DNA of 40,040 nucleotides. Source: Bacteroidales bacterium (GTDB lineage Bacteria; Bacteroidota; Bacteroidia; Bacteroidales; Muribaculaceae). Within the stretch, counting starts at the first letter, position 1. Each line of letters begins with the position of its first letter. The position numbers were made by a program, and so were the translations under genes. Below, one piece after another: positions 31,018 through 39,698 of this stretch. The notes below the pieces were generated by a model that was not told the DNA's origin, made no database searches, and was given only the letters and a program-made list of their open reading frames with translations. The stretch covers positions 1 through 40,040 of the forward strand of contig JAAVFS010000016.1 in the NCBI GenBank assembly GCA_014800605.1, read 5' to 3'.

Positions 31018-32778
31018 ATGGCAACTCAGACTACCAAAACTAATACCACCACTCTCGCTGATGGCGCTACTGCACCCAAGTTCCCTGAACAGGTGACAGG
31101 TATGTATATCCTTGCCCAGGCTCTCCATCGCCTCGGCCTTAACGACGTATATGGTCTCGTAGGTATCCCTGTGACCGAAGCAGCTTATGCCATGCAGAAA
31201 GTGGGCATGAACTACTATGGTTTCCGTTTCGAACAGCAGGCCGGCATGGCAGCTGCTACACACGGATTCCTCACCAAACAGCCCGGTGTGCTGCTGACAG
31301 TGTCATCACTCGGATTTATGAATGGCCTCACCGCAACCACTAACGCTACTGTCAACTGCTATCCTATGATTCAGATCTCAGGCGCATCTGATCCTCAGAT
31401 GGTCGACATGAACATGGGCACATACGAGCAGCTCGATCAGTTTAACGCAGCTAAGCCTTTCGTAAAGGCGGCGTTCCGTTGCAGCCACGCTAAGGATATC
31501 CCCTCAGCCGTAGCCCGCGCATATCGTGCAGCCGTCAGCGGCCGTCCCGGTGGCGTATATATCGACATGACTACCCCCGCTCTCGCAGAGGTAATGGACG
31601 CAGCTGAAGCTGAAAAGCTCTTCTATCAGCCTGTTGATGTTGTTTCGCCCGTAGCTCCTAACGCCGACGCAGTAAAGCGCGCAGTCAGCATCCTCTCACA
31701 GGCCAAGCGCCCTGCAATCCTCCTGGGTAAGGGTGCCGCTTATGCACAGGTCGACGACAAGATCAAAGAGCTCATCGAAAAGTACAATATCCCTTATCTC
31801 GCAATGTCAATGGCCAAGGGTCTGATGCCCGACGAAGGCCCGCTGAGCGCCCTCGCTTGCCGCTCTACTATCATGGAACAGGCCGACGTTGTGATGGTCA
31901 TCGGTGCACGTATCAACTGGATGCTCTCATTCGGCCGTGGCCGCTGGAACCCCAATGTTAAGTTTATCCAGCTCGATGTTGAGCCTCAGGAGATTGACCG
32001 CAACGTGCCCGTAGCAGCTCCTGTCGTAGGCGATATGGGTCTGGCCCTCGATGCTATCCTCGCTGAGATGTCAGGTGTCAAGATGGCCGCTGATCCCGCA
32101 TGGGTTACTTCACTCCAGGCCGAGACCAAGGAGAAGAACGCTAAGTTCGCTGCCCGTCTGCAGGATGCCTCTACTGCATCACCCATGAACCACTGGACAG
32201 CTCTGAGCGCTATCAAACCCGTACTCGCTGCCAACCCTGACGTGATCCTCATCAACGAGGGCGCCAATACACTTGATGACACCCGTGACACTATCACACA
32301 GTCACTCCCCCGTCATCGTGTCGACTGCGCTACATGGTCAATCATGGGCATGGGTATGGGCTCGACAATCGGTGCCGCTGTCGCTACCGGCAAGAGCGTA
32401 GTGGCAATCGAAGGTGACTCGGCATTCGGCTTCTCAGGTATGGACTTTGCTACCATCTGCCGCTATCAGCTCCCCTGTACAGTGGTGATCTTCAACAATG
32501 GCGGTATCTACAACGGTATCGGTGTCGATCCCGGCAACTCAAAGGGCCTCGCACCTACAACCCTTGACATCAATGCCCGCTACGACAAGCTGGGTGAGGC
32601 CTTCGGCGCTGCCAACTATTATGTGACCACACCTAAGGAACTCGCCGACGCACTCACAGCCGGTATCGCATCCAAGAAGCCTTGTATCATCAATGTGCAG
32701 CTCGCTGCCGACTCAGGCAAGGAATCAGGCCACATCGGCTACCTTAACCCCGCTCCTCTGATTGAATATACCGTCTGA
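31018..32778 (+). CDS. oxc: Oxalyl-CoA decarboxylase
   Basis: A ThDP-dependent cytoplasmic enzyme that decarboxylates oxalyl-CoA to formyl-CoA and CO2. The catalytic glutamate lies in FRFEQQAGMAAATHGFLT (E72, matching E56 of Oxalobacter Oxc). Further matches are LGFMNGLTATTNATVN, VSGRPGGVYIDM, PAILLGKGAAYAQ, LNEGANTLD-like INEGANTLDDTRD, and the ThDP/Mg motif GDSAFGFSG...NNGGIYNG (466 to about 500). It is 586 residues, about 16 longer at the N-terminus, where the tail MATQTTKTNTTTLADGATAP is Thr-rich. Codon bias is like that of frc. The start follows an AT-rich leader without a Shine-Dalgarno. Confidence 0.95.
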   Translation: MATQTTKTNTTTLADGATAPKFPEQVTGMYILAQALHRLGLNDVYGLVGIPVTEAAYAMQKVGMNYYGFRFEQQAGMAAATHGFLTKQPGVLLTVSSLGFMNGLTATTNATVNCYPMIQISGASDPQMVDMNMGTYEQLDQFNAAKPFVKAAFRCSHAKDIPSAVARAYRAAVSGRPGGVYIDMTTPALAEVMDAAEAEKLFYQPVDVVSPVAPNADAVKRAVSILSQAKRPAILLGKGAAYAQVDDKIKELIEKYNIPYLAMSMAKGLMPDEGPLSALACRSTIMEQADVVMVIGARINWMLSFGRGRWNPNVKFIQLDVEPQEIDRNVPVAAPVVGDMGLALDAILAEMSGVKMAADPAWVTSLQAETKEKNAKFAARLQDASTASPMNHWTALSAIKPVLAANPDVILINEGANTLDDTRDTITQSLPRHRVDCATWSIMGMGMGSTIGAAVATGKSVVAIEGDSAFGFSGMDFATICRYQLPCTVVIFNNGGIYNGIGVDPGNSKGLAPTTLDINARYDKLGEAFGAANYYVTTPKELADALTAGIASKKPCIINVQLAADSGKESGHIGYLNPAPLIEYTV

Positions 32779-32844
32779 TAGGCACACTCAGTCTCCGAGA
32801 GATATAAGTAAATTTATTAATTAACTCATCTAAAAATCGCAATT

Positions 32845-33843
32845 ATGGATTTAAGTCATATCATACTCTATGCGATTGTGCCTATCATCGTCGTAATGCT
32901 GGCGGGATTCATCTCCGGTAAGAAGGGGATATTCACCGGTGCGGATGCCAAGAAATTCAATAAAGTCGTACTTGACTACGCACTTCCGGCAGCCCTCTTC
33001 GTCTCGATCGTACAGGCCTCTCGCGACGACCTCGTGAAGGATATACGACTGACGATCGTCTCTGCCGTAGGCATCATGGCCTGCTTCATGCTTGTCTATT
33101 TCGTATTCAAGTATTGTTTTAAGAAGAATACCGGTGCCGATGCAGCCATCTCAGCCCTGATCAGCGGTTCGCCTACAATCGGCTTCCTCGGATTCGCAGT
33201 CATGGAGCCTATCTTCGACCAGACCGTAGGCCTCTCTTCAGTAGCCCTCGTGGTGGCAATCGTAGGTATCGTGGTCAATGCGATCGGTATCCCTGTCGGC
33301 CTCTCGCTGATGAATGCCTCGCTGGCAAAGCAGAACCCCTCGGCCAAGAAGCAGAGCGCTTGGAAGCCTGTGATACACGCACTCTCGCAGCCTGTGGCCT
33401 GGGCTCCTATCCTTGCCGTGGTGCTGGTGGTCTGCGGCCTCAAATGGCCTGCATGGGCAAGTCCTTCATTCGACCTTATCGCCAAGGCTAATGCATCAAT
33501 GGCAGTATTTTCCGCCGGTATCACACTGGCAGCCATCAAGTTCTCAATGAACTTCCAGGTGATCCTCGGATCATTCATGAAGATGATCGTAATGCCTGCC
33601 GTAGTGCTCGTGCTCGGCATCGTCTGCGGTATGGACGCCAACAACCTCCGTATGCTCGTCGTAGCAGCTGCTCTTCCCCCTGCATTCTCAGGCATCATCA
33701 TTGCCGACGAAAACGATACATACGTTGCAACCGGTACATCCTCACTGACCCTGTCAGTTATCCTCTTCATCGGATTCTGTCCGCTCTGGATCTGGCTGAC
33801 CAACCTCGCCATCAACGGCCATCTCTTCGGTTATCTCGGATAA
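32845..33843 (+). CDS. AEC (auxin efflux carrier) family transporter, probable oxalate/formate carrier
   Basis: A 332-residue inner-membrane protein with about ten helices, beginning HIILYAIVPIIVVMLAGFISG. It belongs to the AEC/PIN-like family (PF03547), which moves organic anions; E. coli yfdV, next to the frc and oxc homologues yfdW and yfdU, is of this family. Conserved pieces include LDYALPAALFVSIVQ (43-57), SGSPTIGFLGFAVMEPIF (106-123) and the C-terminal LPPAFSGIIIADEND. No OxlT (MFS) gene is present, so import of oxalate and export of formate probably fall to this protein (inference). It lies 66 bases after oxc and is followed by a hairpin terminator. Confidence 0.85.
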   Translation: MDLSHIILYAIVPIIVVMLAGFISGKKGIFTGADAKKFNKVVLDYALPAALFVSIVQASRDDLVKDIRLTIVSAVGIMACFMLVYFVFKYCFKKNTGADAAISALISGSPTIGFLGFAVMEPIFDQTVGLSSVALVVAIVGIVVNAIGIPVGLSLMNASLAKQNPSAKKQSAWKPVIHALSQPVAWAPILAVVLVVCGLKWPAWASPSFDLIAKANASMAVFSAGITLAAIKFSMNFQVILGSFMKMIVMPAVVLVLGIVCGMDANNLRMLVVAAALPPAFSGIIIADENDTYVATGTSSLTLSVILFIGFCPLWIWLTNLAINGHLFGYLG

Positions 33844-33865
33844 ACAAAATATAGCTGAACTACCG

Positions 33866-33915
33866 CGCCCCCCGCAGTGCACTGACACAGCGGAGGGCGT
33901 TGTTGTTTTGTATCG
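33866..33915 (+). terminator. Terminator after the oxalate operon
   Basis: CGCCC-C-CCGC (33866-33875) pairs with GCGG-A-GGGCG (33890-33899) with one mismatch and a 14-base loop, followed by TTGTTGTTTTGT. It sits between the convergent AEC and glgB genes. Confidence 0.75.
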
Positions 33916-33936
33916 GAATGTTGGGGGGAGGGGATG

Positions 33937-35970
33937 CTACTTTTTGCGACGCTGGCGTGAGCGGTGCAGCCGGAGCACCTGGGCCGAGCGGGCCGGCAGG
34001 TAGAGCTTCAGCCACTCCTTGCCTGTGGGAGCATAGAGCGGATCGGCCACTGTCAGATGACTGACGCTTTCGTCGATATTGCCGTAGCCGCCGAAGGCTG
34101 GATTGTCGGATGAGAGTTCGACGGTGTATTTGCCGGCAGGGGCAAGGATGCCGTAGCCGTCAAATGACTTGAAGGGGTTGAAGTTGAATACGAACACGAG
34201 GTTGCCTCGGCGGAACGCGAGCACCTGGTCATCGTCCTTCTCCCACAGTTTCTCGATGCCGAGAGCCTGAAAATTGTTGATGCCTGCCACCAGCTCGACC
34301 ATGGCATTGTCAAAGGCCTGCAGATACTTGTATTGCAGGTCGTCGCGGTCTACGAGGTCCCACTGGCGGCGCGCATATTTGTAGCTCCAGCCATTCCCTT
34401 CGCGGGGAAAGTCGATCCACTCGGGGTGGCCCCACTCGTTGCCCATGAAGTTGAGGTAGCCGCCATTGATAGTGGCTAAGGTGACAAGGCGTATCAGTTT
34501 GTGCAGGGCTATGCCGCGGCTGACTGTCATGTCGTCGTCGCCGACCATCATGTGCCAGTACATCTTGTCGTCGATCAGGCGGAAGATGACTGTCTTGTCG
34601 CCTACAAGAGCCTGGTCATGGCTCTCGACGTAGCTGATGGTCTTCTCGTCGTCGCGGCGGTTGGTCAGCTCCCAGAAGATGGAGGTGGGCTTCCAGTCTT
34701 CGTCCTTGACTTCTTTGAGGGTCTTGATCCAATAGTCGGGGATGCCCATGGCCATGCGATAGTCGAATCCCATGCCGCCATCCTTGATCGGTAGGGCGAG
34801 TCCCGGCATGCCGCTCATCTCCTCGGCTATGGTGATGGCGTGAGGGTTGAGTGAGTGGATGAGCTTGTTGGCCAGAGTCAGATAGGTGATGGCGTTGGGG
34901 TCCTGCGATCCGTTGTAGTAGTCATCGTAAGATCCGAATGCCTGGCCGAGGCCGTGGTTATAGTATAGCATGGATGTGACGCCGTCAAAGCGGAAACCGT
35001 CGAAGCGGAACTCTTCCATCCAGTATTTGCAGTTGGAGAGCAGGAAGTGTATCACTTCATTCTTGCCATAGTCGAAGCAGAGCGAGTCCCACGCCGGGTG
35101 TTCGCGGCGGTCATCGCCATAGAAGTACAGGTCGTAGGATCCGTCGAGGCGGCCGAGTCCCTCCACTTCGTTCTTGACAGCGTGAGAGTGTACTATGTCC
35201 ATGATGACGGCAATACCGTGTGAGTGTGCGTCGTCGATGAGCTGCTTGAGTTCCTCGGGGGTACCGAATCGGCTTGAGGGTGCGAAGAAGTTGGAGACAT
35301 GGTAGCCGAAGGAGCCGTAGTAGGGATGCTCCTGGATGGCCATGATCTGGATGGCATTGTAGCCGTCGGCCGCGATGCGTGGCAGCACGTTATGGCGGAA
35401 TTCTTCGTAGCTGCCGACCCCCTCTTTCTGTTGAGCCATGCCGATGTGGCACTCATAGATCAGCAGTGGGGTTACATCCGGACGGAAGTCTTTGACTTTC
35501 CATTTGTATGGTTTGGCGGGATCCCAGACCTGGGCCGAGAAGATATGCGTCTCTGGATCTTGTACCACGCGTGTGGTGTAGGCGGGGATGCGCTCCCCCT
35601 CGCCACCGGGCCACTCGACGAGCATCTTGTAGAGCTGCCCGTGGCGGATAGTGTCGGCAGGGAAATGTCCTTCCCAGATGCCGTTGGGGAGACGCGTGAG
35701 GCTGAACTCCTCGCGCGGCTGCCAGCCAGAGAAGTCGCCTACGAGCTTGATCGATGTGGCATTAGGCGCCCATTCGCGGAAGACCCATCCGTCGCGGTCG
35801 CGGTGGAGTCCGAAATACTGGTGTCCGTTGGCAAACTCGCTCAGTGAGCCGGCTTCTTTGGTCAGCTCGGCTTCCTTTCGGATAGCCTCGGCGTAGCGCC
35901 CTTCGATAGCGTCAGAGAATGGCTTAAGCCAGGGATCATTTTTGATGATGGGCAGTGTCTTTTTTCTCAT
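33937..35970 (-). CDS. glgB: 1,4-alpha-glucan branching enzyme, GH13_8 (eukaryote-like) type
   Basis: A cytoplasmic branching enzyme that makes alpha-1,6 links in glycogen. A CBM48 domain lies at about residues 50-150 (FREWAPNATSIKLVGDFSGW), then the GH13 barrel. Catalytic residues: nucleophile D329 (FRFDGVTSM), acid/base E383 (ITIAEEMSGMP) and D452 (ESHDQALVGD). The motif GGMGFDYRMAMGIPDYWI is characteristic of subfamily GH13_8, shared with plant and animal enzymes and common in Bacteroidetes. The start at 35970 (MRKKTLPIIK) is preferred over the track's 35991, which would lie in the promoter. Length 677 is normal. No other glycogen gene is nearby. Confidence 0.92.
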   Translation of the reverse strand: MRKKTLPIIKNDPWLKPFSDAIEGRYAEAIRKEAELTKEAGSLSEFANGHQYFGLHRDRDGWVFREWAPNATSIKLVGDFSGWQPREEFSLTRLPNGIWEGHFPADTIRHGQLYKMLVEWPGGEGERIPAYTTRVVQDPETHIFSAQVWDPAKPYKWKVKDFRPDVTPLLIYECHIGMAQQKEGVGSYEEFRHNVLPRIAADGYNAIQIMAIQEHPYYGSFGYHVSNFFAPSSRFGTPEELKQLIDDAHSHGIAVIMDIVHSHAVKNEVEGLGRLDGSYDLYFYGDDRREHPAWDSLCFDYGKNEVIHFLLSNCKYWMEEFRFDGFRFDGVTSMLYYNHGLGQAFGSYDDYYNGSQDPNAITYLTLANKLIHSLNPHAITIAEEMSGMPGLALPIKDGGMGFDYRMAMGIPDYWIKTLKEVKDEDWKPTSIFWELTNRRDDEKTISYVESHDQALVGDKTVIFRLIDDKMYWHMMVGDDDMTVSRGIALHKLIRLVTLATINGGYLNFMGNEWGHPEWIDFPREGNGWSYKYARRQWDLVDRDDLQYKYLQAFDNAMVELVAGINNFQALGIEKLWEKDDDQVLAFRRGNLVFVFNFNPFKSFDGYGILAPAGKYTVELSSDNPAFGGYGNIDESVSHLTVADPLYAPTGKEWLKLYLPARSAQVLRLHRSRQRRKK

Positions 35971-35988
35971 GGTAGATTTGTTATTGCA

Positions 35989-36020
35989 CAAATATAGTCC
36001 ATATTCGGCATTTTCTCAAC
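35989..36020 (-). promoter_or_regulatory. Promoter of glgB
   Basis: On the minus strand GTTG (36020-36017), 20 bases, TATATTTG (35996-35989). The -33 differs from TTTG by one base. The predicted leader before 35970 is only about 10-15 bases. Confidence 0.65.
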
Positions 36021-36051
36021 TCCGAGGCGTAAAAAATTCCTTAACAAGCTC

Positions 36052-37152
36052 TTATCCCTCGGTGGAGTCTTTGCCGAAGTAGCGTTCGAGCACGTCGCGC
36101 GCTGCGATGAAGGAGCTCAGGCGGTTGGCCAGAACGGCTTCCTCCTTAGCTGCGAGCATAGAGGCTATCTCCGGATTCTGGAAGAAGTGGTTGCGTAGCT
36201 GCTCTTCGATGGTCTCATACATCCAGAATCGGGCCTGCTCACGGCGTCGGCGCTCGAAGTAGCCGTTGGCCATGACGAAATCAAAGTATCGGTCGATCAT
36301 GTCCCAGACCTCGGGGATACCAAGCTCGAAATAGCCGGAATATGTCAGCACCTCGGGGCTCCAGCCGGAAGCTGTGGGAGGGAAGAGGCGGAGCGCGCTC
36401 TTAAACTGTGCTTGGGCCAGACGCGCGCGGTCTATGTTGTCGCCGTCAGCCTTGTTGATGACGATGCCGTCGGCCATCTCCATGATTCCGCGCTTGATGC
36501 CCTGGAGTTCGTCGCCTGTGCCGGCCAGCTGTATCAGCAGGAAGAAGTCGACCATGGAGTGGACGGCTGTCTCGCTCTGGCCTACGCCGACGGTCTCCAC
36601 GAAGATGTTATTATAACCGGCTGCTTCACAGAGTATTATCGTCTCACGGGTTTTGCGGGCTACGCCGCCCAGGGAGCCAGCCGATGGGGAAGGGCGGATG
36701 AAGGCTCCTGGATGAGTCGACAGCTTCTCCATGCGGGTCTTGTCGCCCAGGATGCTGCCGCGGGTGCGCTCGCTCGATGGGTCGATGGCGAGCACGGCCA
36801 GCTTACCTCCCTGCTTGAGTACATGCAGTCCGAAGACGTCGATGGATGTTGACTTGCCGGCACCGGGTACGCCCGTGATGCCGATTCGCTTCGAGTTGCC
36901 GGAGTGGGGGAGACACTTCTCAATGACCTCCTGCGCCAGCTTCTGATGGTCGGGCGAAAGGCTCTCGACGAGGGTGACTGCGCGCGAGAGCATCGTCACG
37001 TCGCCTTTGAGGATTCCTTCTACCATCTCTGCGGCCGAAGGGAGCGGCTTGCGCTTGCGGCGGGTCATGTAGGGGTTGGTGATCGGTGGCTGGGGTACAC
37101 CTTGATTGACGGTGAGGCCTATGTATTGGGTGTCATTTTCGGGATGTTCCAT
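36052..37152 (-). CDS. meaB: Methylmalonyl-CoA mutase-associated GTPase MeaB (ArgK-type G3E GTPase)
   Basis: A cytoplasmic GTPase that loads and protects the B12-dependent methylmalonyl-CoA mutase, part of the succinate-propionate route used by Bacteroidales. Walker A is GVPGAGKST (94-102), the following loop contains AIDPSSERTRGSILGDKTRM, SAGSLGGVARKTRE is a MeaB hallmark, ETVGVGQSE forms the Walker B region, and NKAD (near 245) sets guanine specificity. An N-terminal helical extension and a C-terminal dimerisation arm complete the fold. Length 366 is a little above average. The mutase genes are not in the window; MeaB is apparently cotranscribed with DUF1573 and rlmN upstream (24-base gap). 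Confidence 0.9.
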   Translation of the reverse strand: MEHPENDTQYIGLTVNQGVPQPPITNPYMTRRKRKPLPSAAEMVEGILKGDVTMLSRAVTLVESLSPDHQKLAQEVIEKCLPHSGNSKRIGITGVPGAGKSTSIDVFGLHVLKQGGKLAVLAIDPSSERTRGSILGDKTRMEKLSTHPGAFIRPSPSAGSLGGVARKTRETIILCEAAGYNNIFVETVGVGQSETAVHSMVDFFLLIQLAGTGDELQGIKRGIMEMADGIVINKADGDNIDRARLAQAQFKSALRLFPPTASGWSPEVLTYSGYFELGIPEVWDMIDRYFDFVMANGYFERRRREQARFWMYETIEEQLRNHFFQNPEIASMLAAKEEAVLANRLSSFIAARDVLERYFGKDSTEG

Positions 37153-37176
37153 GGGTGTGAGTGGGGCTAAAATGGG

Positions 37177-38256
37177 TTATTCGGATTTTAGCTGACCGAC
37201 GGCGCGCATGATAGTAGATGCGTTGTCAGGGTCGTTGGTGATGATCGAGATTCGGGCATTGATGATCTCTGACGGCAGGGCGAGAGGATCTACGGTGACG
37301 GTGACGGTGGCCGACTTTCCTTTCTTGACCTTGTCGGTCGATGATGTCACGGTCACGCCCGGATCTGTCGTGTAGATGCGCCGGAGCATCAGAGGGTCTT
37401 TACCCGTATTGGTGATTGTGAATTTGCCGGTGATAAGTCCTTGGGTTGGCTCGACTATTCCGAAGTCGACAAGTCGCTCCTTGATCTCCATGTGAGGGGC
37501 GTCGCGGAGCTGGCCCGGGGTCAAGGTCGAGAAGTCTTCCTCGACGATGGCGGCCATATCGATGGTGATAGGGTCGGCATCGGCCGATGGGCGGAGTGTA
37601 AGCGTGTCGGTATATGTCCCATACATATCGCTGCCGATGGGTCTGAAATAGAATGTGTATGTAGCCTGTTCGCCGGGAGCTACCGCTGGGGTGGCGGTGG
37701 TGACGGTCAGACCTTCCGGGAGATTGCTCCATGCGGGGATCAGCGTGTCGGCAGTCGCATTGTAGAGCTCAAAGAAGGCGCTCTTGCTGCGCCCCTTGGG
37801 CACATCGCCGAAGAGAATCGAGCGATTGCGCATCTTGACGGGGCCGGCATCGACCGGATAGCGGCCGCGCAGCGTGTTGCTCGAGCCGATGACTACCCCC
37901 TTGACCAGCAGTGTGTGGCGCGGAATATCGGTGTTGAAGTCTACATACACTTTTTTGCCGAAGCGGCCGGGACGGCCGGTCGGATTGTATTTCACGGTGA
38001 CGACGCCCGTGTCGCCGGGGGCTACGGCATCTTTCGTGTAGTGGGGTGTCGTGCATCCGCAGGTGGCGCGCGCAGCCACTATCATGAGCGGCTCATCGCC
38101 GACGTTGACAAACGGGAAGTCGCAACTCACGGTGCCGTCATTCTCGTCAAAGGCGCCGAAATCGTGCGTTTCGGTCAGAAACTTCACTTCGGGCTCGGCT
38201 TGCGCTGCCACTGTGGCGCCGGCTCCGATTAGTATGGTCAATAGTAGATTTTTCAT
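37177..38256 (-). CDS. Exported DUF1573 protein, multi-domain
   Basis: A 359-residue exported protein with a signal peptide (MKNLLLTILIGAGATVAAQA). The N-terminal domain (21-115) is DUF1573, an Ig-like fold, with HDFG (31-34), the cysteine pair ATCGC (64-68) and YNPTGRPGRFGKKVYVDFN. It is followed by further Ig-like domains (about 130-240, then a second DUF1573-like unit at about 260-355: VDFGIVEPTQGLITGKFTITNTGKDPL). The function is unknown; such proteins are common and often abundant in the Bacteroidetes periplasm. It overlaps the smaller DUF1573 gene by 4 bases (ATGA). Confidence 0.82.
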   Translation of the reverse strand: MKNLLLTILIGAGATVAAQAEPEVKFLTETHDFGAFDENDGTVSCDFPFVNVGDEPLMIVAARATCGCTTPHYTKDAVAPGDTGVVTVKYNPTGRPGRFGKKVYVDFNTDIPRHTLLVKGVVIGSSNTLRGRYPVDAGPVKMRNRSILFGDVPKGRSKSAFFELYNATADTLIPAWSNLPEGLTVTTATPAVAPGEQATYTFYFRPIGSDMYGTYTDTLTLRPSADADPITIDMAAIVEEDFSTLTPGQLRDAPHMEIKERLVDFGIVEPTQGLITGKFTITNTGKDPLMLRRIYTTDPGVTVTSSTDKVKKGKSATVTVTVDPLALPSEIINARISIITNDPDNASTIMRAVGQLKSE

Positions 38257-38645
38257 TTCTTAGTGCTATTGGGGATGACTACACCGTTAATTTTCAGTGA
38301 GATGCTCTTTTTGCCCTGGGCGTTAGTGCGCACCTTGATGGTCTTGTTGAATTCACCCGGGCGACCCATCGGATTGTAGGTGACCTTGATCTTGTCGGTC
38401 TTGCCGGGGGCGATAGGCTTCTTAGGATATTCCGGGCGCGTGCATCCGCAGCTGGCGTTGGCCGAGATGATCACGATCGGTTCAGAGCCTGTATTGGTGA
38501 AAGCGAATTCGCAGCTCACGGAACCGTCGGCCTCCTTGATCGTGCCGAAATCATGACTTTTCGTGTCGAACTCTATAGTGGGCTGGGCGGCCATCATGCT
38601 GAGGGCGCCTACAAAAGCCAGTAAAAGAGAAATCAGTTTCTTCAT
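38253..38645 (-). CDS. Exported single-domain DUF1573 protein
   Basis: A 130-residue exported protein: signal peptide (about 1-20), then one DUF1573 domain. It aligns without gaps to the first 110 or so residues of the next gene product: HDFG at 31-34, SCGC at 65-68 and NPMGRPGEFNKTIKV. The two are tandem paralogues. It begins 24 bases after the rlmN stop and overlaps the larger DUF1573 gene by 4 bases, so all belong to one transcript. Function unknown. Confidence 0.85.
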   Translation of the reverse strand: MKKLISLLLAFVGALSMMAAQPTIEFDTKSHDFGTIKEADGSVSCEFAFTNTGSEPIVIISANASCGCTRPEYPKKPIAPGKTDKIKVTYNPMGRPGEFNKTIKVRTNAQGKKSISLKINGVVIPNSTKK

Positions 38646-38669
38646 ATTATTAGGGTATTAAGTACAACG

Positions 38670-39698
38670 TTATTCAGCCGACGCCTCGTTTTTGCGTCCG
38701 GCCAGCATGCCGCATGCCGCCATGATATCCTCGCCGCGAGAAGCGCGTATCGTGGCTATGAATCCAAGCTCGTTGAGACGGTCGCGGAATCGCTCCATGT
38801 CAGTTTTCGTAGCCGGAGCAAGAGAGGAGCCGGGGATAGCGTGGAAACGTATCAGGTTGATGCGGCAGTCCAGGCCGCGGAGGAGTCGGGCCACAGCATC
38901 AGCGTGGCGCATATCGTCGTTGACACCATGCCACATTATGTATTCAAACGACAGCCTGCGCTGATGGCTGAAATCATATTCGCGGAGCATCCTGACCACA
39001 TTGACAGCAGGATATGCCCCTTCGACCGGCATCAGCGAGTGGCGCTCGTCGGCAAACGGCGAGTGGAGGCTGATAGCGAGGTGCACCTTAGTCTTGTCGA
39101 GCAGCTGACGCATCTCCTTGATCTTGCCGATGGTCGACACCGTGATACGCTTTGGGCTCCATGCCAGTCCCCAGGGAGCAGTCAGCACCTCAATCGCCTG
39201 CATGACAGCCGGAAGATTATCCATCGGCTCGCCCATACCCATAAAGACAAGGTTAGTCAGCGACTCCGATTCCGGTATCGCGAGAACTTGATTGATGATA
39301 GCCGAAGCAGTCAGATTGCCATGAAAACCCTGTCGCCCCGTCATGCAGAACGAGCAGTTCATCTTGCAACCCGCCTGCGATGACACGCAGAGCGTAGCTC
39401 TGTCACGGTCAGGGATATAGACACTCTCAATATCGCGGCCGCCCACGCCCTCAAAGAGGTACTTGACTGTGCCATCCGTGGAGCGCACCTCCATCTTTGG
39501 GGCGACGATACCAACACAGTAGCTCTCATTGAGACCTTCGCGCGCAGACTTTGAGAGGTCAGTCATCTCGTCAATAGACCGTACACGTTTGACATATAGC
39601 CAGCGAGCCATCTGCTTGGCCGCAAACGCCGGCATGCCCGTAGCCGCTGCGACATTGCGCAGATCCTCGAGAGTCATGCCTATAAGTGGAGTCTTCAT
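38670..39698 (-). CDS. rlmN: Dual-specificity 23S rRNA/tRNA adenine-C2 methyltransferase RlmN
   Basis: A radical-SAM enzyme that methylates C2 of A2503 in 23S rRNA and A37 in some tRNAs. The 4Fe-4S motif is CKMNCSFC (C111, C115, C118; CX3CX2C), inside the family block CVSSQAGCKMNCSFCMTGRQG. The mechanistic C-terminal cysteine is in EDIMAACGML (C329). NLVFMGMGEPMDN and ISLHSP are also typical. Length 342 is normal. It heads a minus-strand unit with the DUF1573 genes and meaB. The upstream region (39720-39900) is unusually rich in dyads. Confidence 0.94.
   Translation of the reverse strand: MKTPLIGMTLEDLRNVAAATGMPAFAAKQMARWLYVKRVRSIDEMTDLSKSAREGLNESYCVGIVAPKMEVRSTDGTVKYLFEGVGGRDIESVYIPDRDRATLCVSSQAGCKMNCSFCMTGRQGFHGNLTASAIINQVLAIPESESLTNLVFMGMGEPMDNLPAVMQAIEVLTAPWGLAWSPKRITVSTIGKIKEMRQLLDKTKVHLAISLHSPFADERHSLMPVEGAYPAVNVVRMLREYDFSHQRRLSFEYIMWHGVNDDMRHADAVARLLRGLDCRINLIRFHAIPGSSLAPATKTDMERFRDRLNELGFIATIRASRGEDIMAACGMLAGRKNEASAE

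Noticed and set aside
29434-33936. Oxalate cassette as a mobile element
   Set aside because: No transposase, integrase, tRNA gene or flanking direct repeats were seen. Codon bias alone fits high expression as well as transfer.
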